64,000 bases of DNA from Loxodes magnus. Taxonomy: Eukaryota; Ciliophora; Karyorelictea; Loxodida; Loxodidae. The stretch lies in contig CAMPDV010000039.1 in assembly GCA_946699065.1 (NCBI GenBank), positions 682,001 through 746,000 of the forward strand. The letters run 5' to 3'. Position numbers and translations under genes: made by a program. The notes beneath the pieces were generated by a model that was not told the origin of the DNA, ran no database searches, and saw nothing but the letters and a program-made list of their open reading frames with translations. Positions within the stretch are counted from its first letter, which is position 1; every line of letters begins with the position of its first letter. Shown here piece after piece: positions 25,556 to 38,761 of the stretch.

Positions 25556-26959
25556 TATTAAGTATTCAGCTACCATACTCAAATTTTATTATCTTCTATA
25601 CACATTTTTTTATATAATTAAGCAAGGAAGATTAGCTTACATAAGCAGTCTAAAGCTATATGGTGAAAACGTATTGAGTATTTAAGTAATAAATTAGGGT
25701 GATGATTATGTATAATATAGATACTTAGAATTGAATAATCAATTAACTATTTAATTAAATCTACTAGCAGAAGTTAGTTACATTGCAATATTCATCTCAC
25801 CTCCTCTAAACCCTTAGGTATGAACTGCTGTCTTTTTTTGTAATTTTTCCTTTTAAATAAAGTAGGTAATACTGAATTATTTAATAGCTTAGTATGAGAA
25901 TTGAGAAAGTATAAAGAATTATTTCTGAAAGGTAGTATCTAGTTAGTTGAGGCTATATTGGTATTAAACAGGTTAAATATTACTATAAAAATGAGATATT
26001 AAGAGACTAAAATTATTGAGGTAAAGGCCATTAAATTTACCTAAAACTTCTCTAATTTAAATCCTTTAATTTAAATAAAGAGCTATATTATAAGATACTA
26101 CAAGAGGGATAATCAAGGTATCTAATGAAGTTTCTTTCAGGAATGTAAAATATACAGAATTAGAAAATTAAAGATTCTTATATAAAGAACAAAGAAGAGA
26201 TTACAGTAAAATAGAACTTATTAGTCATATGCAACACTTCATCTAGTGTACACTTCATTAAATGATTATTTTAATAAAAGTAATACAGCATTATGCAATT
26301 AATTATCGCTACCTTTTGACTAATGGAAATCTAAGGGAGAGCATTCATAAATATAAGCTTTCTCTTTAATTTTTATTAAGATTCCTTTTACTTATTTAAA
26401 AAATATTTTCTATTTAAATGAAAAGCTCGGAGAAGGATAGGAAAGGAAATAACTAAACGTTACATTTTGCTTTTAGTATATTTCCTTCTAAGTAAGTTAG
26501 ATCAAACTTTAAAGGGAGGATATACATCATAAATACCTAGAAGAGAAAAGGTATTTTTATAACTAAAGCTATATTATTAGCCCTTTTATAGATGCTTATG
26601 TAATATGAAAGCAAATCAATAAGCTGATGTGTTTACTTGATTTTATAATAAGATGAGTATTTTATTATAGCTAGGTAAAATAGATCTACATAAGTATAAG
26701 GAGTGATAATTATAATTGAGGTAGTTATTTAATATTAAATTTGAAACTCAATGGGATATTAAGCTTGAACAAAGTATCACTGTATACCAGCTAATAATAT
26801 TTGAGATTAAATATAAAAAAGTTGAGTTTGTATATACGATCACAGTCCTAGATGTGATGATAATCATAGAAAGGTTTAATGGATAAATGATTCAATTGAG
26901 TAAAAAGCTTCAGTTAAGGTTTTGATAAATTTATTAAATTAAAGGCATTCTTATTAAAA
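24963..26959. other. Region between gene D and the 26.96 kb gene
   Basis: Apart from the possible transposase remnant at 24960-25555, no gene is recognised here. An in-frame upstream extension of the 26960 gene back to about 26830 is open, so an earlier start or exon is possible. Confidence 0.35.
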
Positions 26960-28339
26960 ATGTTTAATGCGTTTATGAAAAACGATCCAAGGAAGAAAGA
27001 TAAAGAAGACTATGGACTTACTGATAGGTAGGAGTATATTAAATAGAAGTAGAAAGAGAAGAGAGACATACTTGCTTAAAAGCATTAAAATAGAGTAACC
27101 TAATGGATTTCTTAGCAGCAAAATAGCAACGCTCAGCTTCTTCTTAGTAACTTTTGTTAACTTTAGCAATGGAACATGGAAGTTTCAAACTAATTCACCC
27201 TTTACATCATAATTTCAGAGAAAAATCACCTGAAAAGCATCTTGATAAGGAGTTCATGAATAGAAATTACATGAAAGATAAGGAAAGAGCAAAGAAGATT
27301 GAGGCTTATCATCAATCAATTTTTGACTGCAGAACCCCTTATAGAGATAAGCCACCATGTAAAGATCCAGAAGCTTTTAGAAAATTTGATAAGAAGAAAG
27401 TTAAAGGGCCTTTATTCAAATTTGCCTGTAAAACTGAAAATGAAAGAGTTAATTGAGATCTTTCAAAGACTAATTACAATACGGAACCTCTTGATATAAA
27501 ATACTTGCTTAAGGCAACTGATAGATTGCTGAAACCTTAAAAATGGATTTCGCAATCTGATTTTTAATAATTTTCAAAAACGATGGTCAAGGCTTCAGTC
27601 TGAACTCCAAGTCAGATTTGGGGGAGTATGAAATTTAAAGATAAAATTCCAGACCATAGAGTCTTTAGATCCCGAGACAAAAAAAGAGAACTGAATGGAG
27701 AATTTAAGTTAAGTACCAATCAAAACTGGGATAAGCATATTCCAAGAGCTAAAACTTTTAGAAGCTTCTACAGTAGTGTAATTACAGACGATTAAGAAGA
27801 GCTAAGTAAATTTTTACCCTAAATTTCTTATCAAAACAAGCACAGTTTGTCATAGTAGCCAAGCTAATCTTTAAGAATGTCTAATAAATCAGTGTAAGTT
27901 ATCATTCAGAGTTTTACCAATAAACTTAAAAAAGTCTATTATATTTGAAGAAGACAGTAACTTCCTGTAGAATGCCTCCAAAAAAATATACAATCAGTCG
28001 GCCAAAAGTTCCATTGAGGAGTTAGTTAAAAGCCATAAGCAATAGTCAACAAATTCGATCAAAAGCTCAGGATATATTTCACACTAACCATCTTCTTAGT
28101 TTTAAATATTCTTATCTTTTATACAATCAAGAGTATGCTCAGCATATGCTATATATAGATAATTATACTAGCATTAACTTATGAAAAAAGGTGTAAATCG
28201 CATTACCAAAATATTTTTCATCTTTAAATATCTTTCTTTCTCTTCAAATTAGCTTCTTTATTTACTAATAAACTACTATATCAAAACTTTAAAGTATGAA
28301 TTCAATTAAAGACTGATTTATATATCTTAAACTAGATGA
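26960..28339 (+). CDS. Hypothetical protein with two mini-introns
   Basis: Three exons, 26960-27146, 27167-27893 and 27910 onward, join in frame over introns of 20 and 16 nt. The protein begins with a K/E-rich helix. A conserved-looking basic core follows, rich in P, K, D and Y (motifs HPLHHNF, KPPCKDPEAF, GPLFKF). The tail is rich in S and Q. Trp is TGA in the motifs VNWDLS and SVWTPS and TGG elsewhere in the same protein. I do not recognise the family; a cytoskeletal or ciliary role is possible but not shown. The 3' end is uncertain. The next in-frame TGA is at 28337-28339, and the last 60 or so codons are AT-rich, so an unseen intron may put the true stop earlier. Confidence 0.7.
27147..27166 (+). 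other. 20-nt mini-intron
   Basis: The GTAAC...TTTAG segment must be removed to join the frame ending QLLL to the frame starting TMEHGSF. Its removal restores one open frame. Confidence 0.8.
27894..27909 (+). other. 16-nt mini-intron
   Basis: GTAAGT...CAG, 16 nt. Without it the frame changes to low-complexity sequence with TGA codons. With it the frame continues as an S/K/E-rich tail. Confidence 0.7.
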
Positions 28340-28977
28340 TTTCTAAGTTTGGCTAATAAAATACATCTTTAAAAAAATAAGCACAAGAGTAAAGTACTTA
28401 TCTTAATCTGGATCACTATAATTATATAATAAGCTAACAAAAAAAGAAGTCTTTTCTTTTTCTCCTTCCTTACCTACTTAAATATAGTAGACTTATTCTA
28501 ATTTCGAGGTATTAGATCTACTTATGGGTTAAAAATTAACTTTTTCGATTTTAGTTTTATTATCTACAATTCTTAGCTCATTCAATTAGTGATTTTCGTT
28601 TTTGATTCTGAAGTGCATGCTTAATTTTACTATATATAATAACAACTAAATTTTTCCTGCATTAGCATATTTTTTAGTATGTAAACTTAAGAAATCAGAT
28701 TTTAACCCTTATAAGTAAAAATTAGAAATTCAGGCTTTAACTAATTCATAAGCTTAATTTATCCTATTATTTACTAAACCAGTTAAACTTATATATCTTA
28801 GTTTTAACTTACTTTTAATGGATGCTAATTAAACTTAATCCCATTTTAAATGTAAAACTAATTACATTTTTAACGCATTTAAAAACTGATAAAATAAAAG
28901 TATAAGAACACTAAACATCCCTAAGTTTAATATAAGAGTTTTCGTATTTTAATTAAACTAAATCCCTTGTATAAAAA
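28340..28977. other. AT-rich spacer
   Basis: No recognisable feature is seen between the two plus-strand genes. Confidence 0.5.
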
Positions 28978-29766
28978 ATGAATGTGTGAATTAGACTGAG
29001 CTTCCCTATAGCCTTTGTTAAATCGATTATATACAACTTGTTCATTATTACTGTTAGAATTGAAATGAGCAAGAATGCTGTTCCGTAAATATCTCAAATA
29101 TCTGACTGATTAATACTTAGTAACTTGCTGTTTTTACTAATCCCTATTGTTACTATCTATTACTTGAAGTTTCAAGAATTAAGGATGCCACATGTACGCC
29201 TCTTTGCTACTATTAACTTGCTTACTTATGTCTATACATTTATACTCTTACTGATCCTTTCAAATTACATTGAAGCCCTAATCACAGGCTTTGTAGTCTG
29301 CTACTGGTTTTTTATTACCAACAAAATCGAAAAATAAAGGAGATGAGACTTCTTGATTTATCAAGAGGAGCCCTTACTGACTTAAAGGAGTAACGACTAA
29401 AACACTTAAGGTTCTGATTCTTCAAACTTTTATGATCAAAGCTAGACTATCTGTTCAATATGCCAATCAGGGGTTAAACATAACTAATAGATGACAGCAT
29501 TGATATGTAGTCATAAATTTCATTCTTTATGTGTTGGAATTTGGCTTCAGAAGAATATTTCATGTCCAAACTGCAGACAAATTTAGAATTAACTCATCTT
29601 GCAAATTTACTGTTATCTTTCTCTTTAGTTACTCCTTATTTTCCCTAATTTTAATCTCTAAGTCTTCATTATCTAAATTAACTAAGTAAAAAGATATAGA
29701 AGACTGAATTCTTAATTCAGTAAAAAATTTTATCTTTAAATAGTTAAGACTTTATCCTAAAATTGA
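28978..29766 (+). CDS. Four-TM RING-H2 protein, probable membrane E3 ubiquitin ligase
   Basis: The frame is 262 codons from ATG to the first TGA not needed as Trp. About four hydrophobic helices lie in the first 120 residues (roughly 6-26, 43-62, 74-94 and 97-113). A short Q/S/D-rich linker follows, then a RING-H2 finger from C159: CSIC, then CSHKFHSLC, then CPNC. This is the layout of membrane-anchored E3 ligases of the RNF/RNFT type. The finger would face the cytosol and recruit an E2 enzyme. Trp is TGA near the N-terminus (MNVW), before TM2 (SDW) and after TM4. The 50 residues after the RING are less convincing, and the true stop could be elsewhere if a mini-intron was missed. Confidence 0.68.
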
Positions 29767-30417
29767 CTTTAGAACGCTACAAGGCTTTTACTAAAAAAGT
29801 GTATGCATAGTTTTACTAGATAGGATTTAATAATATGTATTAATGATTATGCATCAAAGCTATTGGTTTTAGATTAAAATAAATGTAAATATTATAGAAA
29901 ATTAGGAATCTAATCTGTGTACTATTATGGAATTCCATTGTCCCTAGATAGACTATTTAGATCTGCGATATTGTACTCCTTAACTTTTCTTCTTTCTATT
30001 CTCAGAGTTCAAGTATAAATAGTCACTTAATTGATTTTTATTTTAGTTACCACAAGTAAACAGAGAGAAATAAATGATAATGGTAAATTATTTTTTGATT
30101 TAGCTGTATAATATAATTCTATAGCCATAATGTTTACCATGTCTATGATTTACTTCTAAATATACGCTTAAAAGTCTATTATATATCTTTCACGGCTTTC
30201 AAGTAAAAACTGTAAAATTTTAAGATTTTTAACCTTTTATCTTTCACCAGTTTATCTTAAGTTTGTTTTTTTAACCTAGTACTTTTTATATTAATTTCTA
30301 TAAAAGTAAACTATCATGTCACTTCTATCTATTAAGATAATTATTCAGAAAGAGTGTAAACCCTGCGTTCGCTCTCTATTTTTAAGGATTTCTTTTAATA
30401 ACCCTAAATTTCCTTCT
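29767..30417. other. AT-rich convergent intergenic region
   Basis: This is the 3' ends' shared spacer between a plus-strand and a minus-strand gene. No feature is recognised. Confidence 0.5.
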
Positions 30418-32467
30418 TCACTCTTCCTTTAACTCTATAATTCTTAATAGCCTTTTTTAAAGTTTAGAAGGTTAATTAAATCTATTTTAAAAGACCAACT
30501 TGCCTTCAAACACTCTATTTAAATTAGTCTAAAGACTCTTTTATTTTAGATAGTTAAAATAAATAGTAGACATAATATATTAGGAAAATTAAAGCTATTC
30601 CTTTAAGATAAAAGTGCATAGTATTGTTGATATCAACTCAATTCCTAACTATTTGCACTTTGAAGAAATTTGATGTTTTTGATTACTTCTTTTAGTTCTA
30701 GGTATGACTTCTTTCTATTATAAATAGCTTACTTTACTCTAAGGTACCTTCCTTTCTATCTTGGTTCTGTATTTGTTTACTAGTGCTCTTCCTTCTAGGA
30801 GCTTCTAACTGTCGTAAAATACTGTTCCGAATGTAAAACTTTCTAGGCCTGCAAATTTCATTAGTATTGGATATGCGTTAGTTGCGTTAAGGCATACGAA
30901 TATTAAGATGAACATTGGAAGTATTTTTGAAATTTGTCAGCCTAGTATTGGAACATCATCAAGTATACCGTATACATTTTCAAAGGCAGAGGGAATGTCT
31001 TGTCCTGTAGAATGCGTTTTCTTCATAAATAACAGAAAGTTATAAGCTAAGGGAGCGGAAAGTCTGGAAAAACAAGTAGCAGTGAAAGTCAGACTAAAGG
31101 TGTCGGTTTGATGCTTAGGATAAAGACCAAAAAAGCCAAATAGTTTGAGTTTGAAAAAAGGTAACCAAGTACAGCATACGATGTACATTAAAGGAACCAG
31201 ACAGATTAATTAAGTTACAAAATCGTTTTGATAATACTCTAAAAACAAAGGCCAGATGGTGGTTGGATAATTAACGAATAAAGTAAATTCACCTAAAAGT
31301 ACTAAAAGAGAAAAGGCTAAGAAGACAATTGATAAGATCCTGAAGAAAAATTTACGAAAATGAAAGAACCAATAATATTGGAACGAAGCCATAAAATCCC
31401 CAAGGCCGCCTTCATAATATCTCCAATATGCAGATACAATCTTTTTTTAAGGATTATCTCTATTTTTCAAAAGTTCCTCAAGTCTAATAGCTTTAACGAA
31501 GTGCTAATTACATTAAACTGTACCCCTTTCATAGTTATTAATAGTATTCTTGAGATCTTTATGTAATCACACTAGCTATTTCCTGCTTATGCTCTCAAAA
31601 TTTTCCTTTTCCAGCATACCTAAAAGATGATCCTTGTTTCTGTTTTTCTCAATCATGTAAAGAGGGCATTTGCTTAGTAGAATATCAACATATCTTTGCT
31701 TCTTTGTGTTAAGGTTAGTGTTTGTACTTATTAAATAAGCCTAATACACTATTTCTTCAAGTTCGAACTTGCATTCATTTAAAGATTCGTTCATCTGCTA
31801 AGCTTGTAAATAAAGCGTTTGAAGCTTTTTATCGAGATTCGAAGTTCTTCAAAGGCTACGTGGGACAGCAACTAGACCGTATCCCATAAGAACGACTATT
31901 AAAAGTAAGCCTCACATGTTTGAAATAGCTATCATAAAAGCTGGTACTCTATAACTGCATAAAGCCTTACAAAGTAAGCTCTCCTTCAGCTATTAAGTAA
32001 ATCAGAAATAACCCTCCACTGATAGTGTAAGCTATATACCACAATAAGTTCTGCTTAATTGAGTCAAAAATTCTACGTATTTTAGTAAATTCTCCGCTTA
32101 ATTCATACTCTTGCAAGAATGGTAGAATACACCTAACAAAAGTAAAATAGTTACCAGCACATAAAAAATACTCCCCAGTACTCAATCTCTCAAACAACCT
32201 GTAAAAAATCTTAAGTATTATGTGCTAATTAAATATCAGTAAAGTCTCCCTTTTACAGCACATCTTGCAGCAGCATCGTCTATATTAATGCCTTACAACC
32301 CAAATATCATAAGGAATCAGAACTATTATGATCCAACCTGTCATTAAGCCAAAAAACACAGACAGATGTATATACCAATTAGTTTTCTTCTGAGGATAGT
32401 TATATAGCATATAACTTATTAAGCAGAGAACAATAGAAAGTTCAATCAAAAGAATTCAGCTTATCAT
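30418..32467 (-). CDS. LMBR1-family multipass membrane protein
   Basis: Two exons (32467-31971 and 31954-30418) join over a 16-nt intron, giving 677 codons ending in TGA. Family marks are clear. The N-terminus is hydrophobic and includes VLIPYDIW. The core motif LPFLQEYELSGEF has the family pattern LPxLQEYxxSGEF. After the intron come SNMWGLLL and GYGLVAVPRSLW, where both Trp codons are TGA. A coiled-coil cytosolic loop follows, then the C-terminal TM block with RLSAPLAYNFL and FENVYGILDDVP. The family (LMBR1, LMBRD2, lipocalin-receptor-like) has about nine TM helices; roles reported elsewhere include receptor and trafficking functions. The last 60 or so residues past the final TM are not family-like and may include an unrecognised 3' feature. 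The start is the ATG before the first TM helix. Confidence 0.88.
31955..31970 (-). other. 16-nt mini-intron in LMBR1-like gene
   Basis: GTAAGGCTTTATGCAG on the minus strand. Removing it joins GELTF to YRVPAFMIAISN in frame, which restores the family pattern at this point. Confidence 0.88.
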
Positions 32468-34028
32468 TTTAAAGGGCAAATATTTATTTAAGCTATATAA
32501 ACTAAGTTTAATTTTACCCTTAAACATTAAAAGACTCACATCTTCTTTATTAGTATATTAACTTAATAATATTGTAGCATGCTAAAGGAAATTAGAGTAG
32601 GATATATCAAGATTATACTAATACTTTATTATAATTGATTCACTATCTTATAATCTACTATTACCTTTTTATTATATGCTGATATATCTCTCTTAAGTCA
32701 GTTTGATATTCTTTATGTATTTAACTTATAATCAATATACATTTTAGATTATACCCTTAATATCTCTCCTTTTATTTAAGACTTTAGCCTTAGAGATTAC
32801 GCTCTTTTTCCTTTATTTAAACCTGAAAAATTAGAAAAGAAAGAGTTTAAATATACTTAACTATATTCTAGCTGTAAAGAAACAATAAATTGGAAGATTT
32901 AGAATCGCTTAAGAAACTAGTTGCTTTAAAGGCTCAAGGTGGTAAACATAAGTAACTCTTTATAAAGATGAGAGTGATTAGATAAGCAAAGCGTATAATA
33001 GTATCAATACATGGCTATATCTTAATTAACTAAGCAAGAAGTTAAATTAATTGATTTAAAAGCTGGTATAAGAATACCTAGCATTAGCTTTCTTAAGTAT
33101 TAATGCTAATTCTATTATTCTGGAATCTAGAATGAACCTAGTCTCACTTAAAAGGTCTATGCAGTTATTATTTTCTAATACTATAATCAAATTTTTAAGG
33201 ATGCAGAATTACCAAACTATATCCAACATACCGATTGCTAAATGAAGAAGCAAATTTAGCTAAACCTAGTTTATTTCAAATTTTACCTCCAATTTTTCTA
33301 TCAACATTTTAAATAAATACTCTAATCTGTCTGTGAACTTTCCAAAATTCACAATAAAGACCTTAAATCCCACTTTCTCTAAAGCTGGAAAAATTTTAAA
33401 GATATAATAATTTGAATGAATGTATGAAGTTGTCTGTTAAGCATACGAATGATAAGTAGGGTTATATTTTATGCAATAGAACTGCTTAAACTTTCTCTAA
33501 ATACCTTTTTAATCTTTTAACTACTAAGGAAGCTTAGTAAAGTTTAAGAGCTAAGAAATGAAATTGCTTGCTAAAGTTTGTCAGTTAAAGAGAGTTGATT
33601 TGAGTGTGCTGTTTTACCTTAATATGTCTAGAGTTTAATAAGTTGGAAGCAATAAATTATAATATCTTGGATTATAATATGAACCCCACTTTGGGTTTAA
33701 GAGTTTGGCTGTTAAACTATCGAAAATTCTTTTACTCTTTTCTGGTATGAAATTACAAGTTAATTTGGCATATGAAAGTAAATAGCATGATACATCAGAA
33801 CAGCAAAAATAACTAGTATATTGAACAAAATACTGATATAAATATAAAAGGATACAAATAATAAAAAATATAAGAAGCTACTTGAGCAAAGCAAAATGTT
33901 AATTTAGCCATTTAAGAGTAAAGTAGAGAAGAAATAAAGTTGTAAAATATTTTTTAAATAAGAGATTTACTAACTCTAAAATATAGTGAAAAACTTAATT
34001 TTTGAGTATTGAATCTAAGTAATAACTA
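32468..34028. other. Spacer with undecided open frames
   Basis: Around 33,000-33,800 both strands carry TGA-poor frames that read equally well as protein. With no conserved motif I cannot choose between them. The rest is plain AT-rich DNA. Confidence 0.35.
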
Positions 34029-35711
34029 TCATTTTATTTTCTTCCACTTCTATTTGTTACAGTCAAAACTGAATAGTTCAGAATCAGAGTCAAATTAATA
34101 AACCTTCTAACCATCTACAATTGGTTATGTAAATGCTGGATCTTAAGTTTAGAATTGATCTCCATGTTGGATAATCGATTTGAAATCGAACAGCAAAGTT
34201 TCTTTGTAGCCTCCACCGTTATAATAAATTAGAGCAGATGTAGAGAATCAAAGAAAGGCTGATGAGTTCTAAGCAGGTTCTGGTAATTTAGTAATACTTG
34301 GATATCAATTATTGTTAATAACACTATAGACCTGAATTTCCTGTTAATAATTGTTGAAATCTCCTCCCCCTGATACGTATATCTAATTCTCATAGCAAAA
34401 GGCTCCAAAACATCAAGTTTTTTAGCTTATATCTGAAATATTCAAAAATTGATTTTTCTTCATGTCGAAAACTTCAGCTGCGCTTGTTTAATTCCCTGAT
34501 ATAATATAAACTAAAAAATTCTGATCAAAGCAAGTTCGATGAAGTCCTCTCTTTGATATCATTTTATGCTTGAAAATTTACTCGTTATCGAGAATCTCAA
34601 ATCTATCTTAGACTTAACTTCAGCCTCCAGAGACTATCAATTTCTAGTCAGAAAGTTATTCTATTTAAGTCCAGTTAAAATCAGTTTTAATGACTTTTGT
34701 TTATTATGTGCTGAAAGATTTCGACTATATATCGTAATTTTTTTTTGTCTATGATTTCGATTAAATAGTTGATATTTTGTAAAACTACGCATATACTTCC
34801 TGTCCAAACGGATTTATTCTGGCTCATTAGTTAAGTGGACCAACACTAGGTTTTATAGATTTCATTCTCAATTCATCTCTTACAATTTTTTCTTGAAACT
34901 CGAAATCCAAAATTTTCATAAAAGTTTATTCAATTTCATCCATATAAGTTTACTAGTTATTCTTGTACTATATTACTATTTACTTTCCTTCTAAATTAGA
35001 ATATTATTTAGTTATTTCATCTACATCCTTTAACAAATTAAGCTACCGTATAAGGTCATCATCACAATCTAGCGAAATCTCATTTAAAGTTTAAATTCTT
35101 TCTTTCATTTCCTTTATCTACTTATTCATAGATTTTAAAGATGCTAGCGATTATTCCTCCAGAATATTAATTTTCTCATTAGCTTTCTCCTTAATAAATT
35201 CTACTAGTCTTTTAGCGCAATTATTGATCTATTCTATTAAATGTTCAGTTTCTTTCCGTAAGTTTGATTGAGCTTCATCTATGCTATCAAGTATTTCTTC
35301 CATTTATATTTTAAGAGAGTGATGATTTTACTTTGCTTATGCTATTTCCCTGTTTTTCAGACTTTAAGACTTTTCCTAGATGTCTATCACCTGATGATTC
35401 TTATGCTACTCCATGTAGTGGGCACATCCGATGCATAGCGTAATTTTATCATCTCTACAAAATAAAGTTTTATTCATATTATGCTTGGAGCACTAATTGG
35501 GTATTGCCCCTGGAATGAAGATAGTAACTAAAAAGGCAGGATTTTTTTTAGTCACTGCGTTACATGAAGGACAGATAACCTCATTACTTAACTAGAAGAT
35601 CTACAAAGCACAGGTTATACATATAATATGCTCACAATCAAGTTACTTAGGAGCGAATTCTTCGTTATTATAGTTATTACCACACTCCTTGCAACTAATA
35701 ATTGCCTACAT
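34029..35711 (-). CDS. RING/B-box/coiled-coil/Kelch protein (TRIM-like)
   Basis: One frame of 560 codons without introns, ending in TGA. A C3HC4 RING lies at 7-50 (C7, C10, C26, H28, C31, C34, C47, C50). A B-box type 2 zinc finger is at about 73-107 (CSKH...C...CIGC...H..H). A coiled coil fills about 110-290. The C-terminal half has Kelch-type blades with the GG doublet followed by a Trp six or more residues on (SGGW, VSGGGDF, NNNW, YNGGGY). Several Trp codons are TGA, including NNNW and SGGW. RING, B-box and coiled coil form the tripartite E3 ligase core; Kelch blades are the usual substrate-binding domain. The start is the first ATG, six residues before the RING. Confidence 0.87.
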
Positions 35712-36520
35712 TTAAACTATATTTAAACTAAAGAACCTTTTATTTATAAAAACAGCTTATTCTTAGTTAACCTAGAAAGGAAAATAACTATTTTTCAAGA
35801 TAAGCAACACACCTATTCATAGTAGTGACTACCTACCTATTCCTTTTAGTCCATGACTAAAAGGAATAATAAGAACTATTGCTAAGTGCTTTCAATTATA
35901 AGATATCTATGAAAAACTAAGATTTTATTACTAAAACGAAATGGAAATAGTTACTAAAGGTATATAATTAAGCATAATCATAAATAGGAGGACAAGGAAT
36001 AAAATAATCTTATCAAAGTATTCAAATGGTAAGGAAGGATTTTTTTAAGTCTAACTAGCAAGCTAGTAATCAATCGTCTTCTTTTAGAAGTATATTTATA
36101 CAAATAAGAGAGTTTATTTGGCCTAATATCCTAAACTTATTTATTTTTAAAAGTCAAATATTCAAATCTCAAATAGGGTAGATGAGGATTCTTTTAAATC
36201 TAAGTTGATAAGTATAAAACTGATCCTCTAAAGTACATACAAACTCACTTTCCATATTTTCTTACACTCTTCTTTTATTCCTTCTGAATTGATTTATTAA
36301 AGTCAGTATGATCTCTGTTAGCTTAAACGAACTAATGAAGATGCTAATCTATTTTAAATAAATACCTAACTAATTAGGTAGTTTAAAGGGATTTATAATA
36401 TGAATGAATAACCATTAACAACTGTTTATTTACCACTTAATCTAGAGGCTTTTAAGCAATTAAATTAAACTAAAGTTACGTTGAATTCTGTTTAGCATAC
36501 TTTCAGTTATATTTTAAAAA
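35712..36520. other. AT-rich divergent intergenic region
   Basis: This lies between the starts of a minus-strand and a plus-strand gene, so it should hold both promoters. An imperfect palindrome made of cctattccttttagtcat and atgactaaaaggaat lies at about 35834-35867. Nothing else is recognised. Confidence 0.4.
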
Positions 36521-36949
36521 ATGAAAAACCAAGGATACGCTAAGACTACATCGAAGAGATCGGATTTGCTAACAAGCTAGTAGCTTGAAACTTATCGATA
36601 GACTTGTAAAAAGGAAGATCGTATATTGAAGGAATAGAATAAAACTTAACTTGAGAAATTAGAAAACTTTCTTGATCAGAAAAATACTTACTCAGGTATG
36701 TTCGCCACTGACTAGCTTTGGCAACCGAAGGTTCCTTCAAAAAAAGAATAAAAAGAATTCTGCCAAAAATGCGTTTACGAGAGTGTCTACTGCAAGCATC
36801 GTTAGCCAAGGAACGAAATAAAGACTAATTATAGAAAGCCTCTTACAAGTTCTCAAGTAGTAGGATGGATGGAGCCTATTGACAATCCTTTTTATGGATA
36901 TCAAAGAGTAGCAGCAACTAAAGAATTCAAGGATATGACACATATATGA
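36521..36949 (+). CDS. Small conserved-looking protein, possibly ciliary (FAM183/CFAP144-like end)
   Basis: A clean 142-codon frame from ATG to TGA with no Trp coded by TGA and a base composition well above the surrounding AT background. The protein is hydrophilic, with a K/E/Q-rich first half, a Cys cluster (FCQKC...VYCKHR) and a C-terminus with SQVVGW...FYGYQR and FKDMTHI. The end loosely resembles FAM183/CFAP144-type axonemal proteins (Q-x-IGW followed by a D-(I/M)-T motif). This is a weak match made from memory. An axonemal or basal-body role is a guess. An opposite-strand open frame over the same bases is a shadow. Confidence 0.72.
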
Positions 36950-38761
36950 GAAAGTTGACTTATGGATTATTTAGATAATTGATCTGTTCTTATATCTGTA
37001 TTAATAAATCAGCTCCTTTAATTTTTACTTAAAACATCTTAAGGAAAAATTAGGGATTTAACATCAATCTAATCATCACTAAGTTACTTTTAAATTACTT
37101 TCTCATATAGTGTTTGATTATCTCTACATATGCATATTTTATTTACAAGAAGCAATCAATTAAATTTGGTATTATGGAAAAAATTTATGGAATGTATTTC
37201 AATTAGCTTTTATAAAGCACTAGGTACAATACGAGTTCTATCGACTGTGAATAACTTTTCTTTAAATCTATAGTTTCCTATTTCAATTATATAGACTCTT
37301 ATCTCACTTACCATTATCATATGCATTATGTAAATACCTTAATTATAACTATAAAAAGTTTAAGTTAAACATCTATTGATTTTTTAACACTGATTGCTTT
37401 TTTTCAATTGTATTTCATTTTGAAGTAATTGATTTAAACAGAAATTAGAATTTATTTTGATATGCTTCTGTTTTTATTTTTTAACTAGTCAATCTATTTT
37501 ACCTGAAAGATTTTTTTTAAATCTAATAATTATGAAAAAAATTTTAGGAGGTTGAGCTTATTAAGTTTATAAGGCTATTTCTAAGATATTAACAATAATT
37601 AATTTTAACTTATTTCCTTAAGAATAGCGAGCAAACCTAAAAGCTAATAACCCTTTCCTATTAAATTTTGTAACCAGACGTTAGTAAGAAAGCTTAACTT
37701 CTTTACTTATAGCTCTTAACTACTCTATGTGTAATTCCCTCTTTATTCTTCAGAAGCAATCTCTATCAATTCTTAATGAAGCTTCTGGCTTTTGATAAAA
37801 TATAAATGAAAAGATACCTTCTAATAATTTATTGCTAATGAAAAATTAATTACTAAGCAAACTAACTATCTATAGTAATAGATCAAGGCTGCATAAGAGG
37901 AACTAAGTTACACCTTATGACTTTCTTTTTATATATAAATAACATCTTTTATCTTCATGCTTATAATTATCTAGTACTTGTTGCTTCATATTCATAATAA
38001 CAGTTTTAATATCTTCTTTCCTAGATTAATATAAAATAGAGGAAAGGAAAATAAAAACTCAAACTGCGAAAATGTATTGAAAATATAAATAAACAGTGAA
38101 ATAATAAAAACGGAAGGTTGTATAGATTTGAATGTAAAGAAGGAGGTAAAATTAATTACTAGCTTAAAAGAACTTAAGCTGTTTAATTGAAAAGATATAT
38201 CATCTGATAATATTATAGTCTGCTATCGTATTAAGAAAGGATCATTCTACTAATAATAGAAATGCCTCAAGAAAGAAGAGCGAAGCTATTTTTTAAGAGT
38301 GCTAATAATTTAGTTGAACTAGGATATTAAATACTGCTTAAGATAGAGATAAAAGATTTCTTAGATTTAAAATGAAAAATCTTTTTGAAAATTAATTTTT
38401 GTTAAAGAGCTTATCTTTCATATTCAGTATAAAAGAAGCTTCTATAACTGAATAGTTAAGAAATATTATTCAAATTAAAGCAGTCACTATTGCATATGGT
38501 AAGTTAGATTTTGATGATTCTTTTAAAATTTAGCTAATCTTTGTATTTTTTAAACGTTTAGATTATGAATTTAATATTTACTCTTATACATTTAAAGCTT
38601 CTTATGCTTTAGGTTTACTATATTTATTTAATGTTGCTATAGTCACTTAAGCTTTAAACTTTTTATATTATATAAAGCTTAATTAGTCATGTCAGTTTAT
38701 ATACTATAGACCATCTTAATTATTAAATAAATGCTTATTAATTTTAAATTCTGTTTATCGC
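36950..38761. other. AT-rich convergent spacer
   Basis: No gene, RNA or repeat is recognised between the 3' end of the small plus-strand gene and the 3' end of the THOC2 gene. Confidence 0.45.

Noticed and set aside
33180-33790. Open frames on both strands that read as protein
   Set aside because: Three different frames look equally plausible and none has a conserved motif. Without TAA/TAG stops this is expected in AT-rich DNA.
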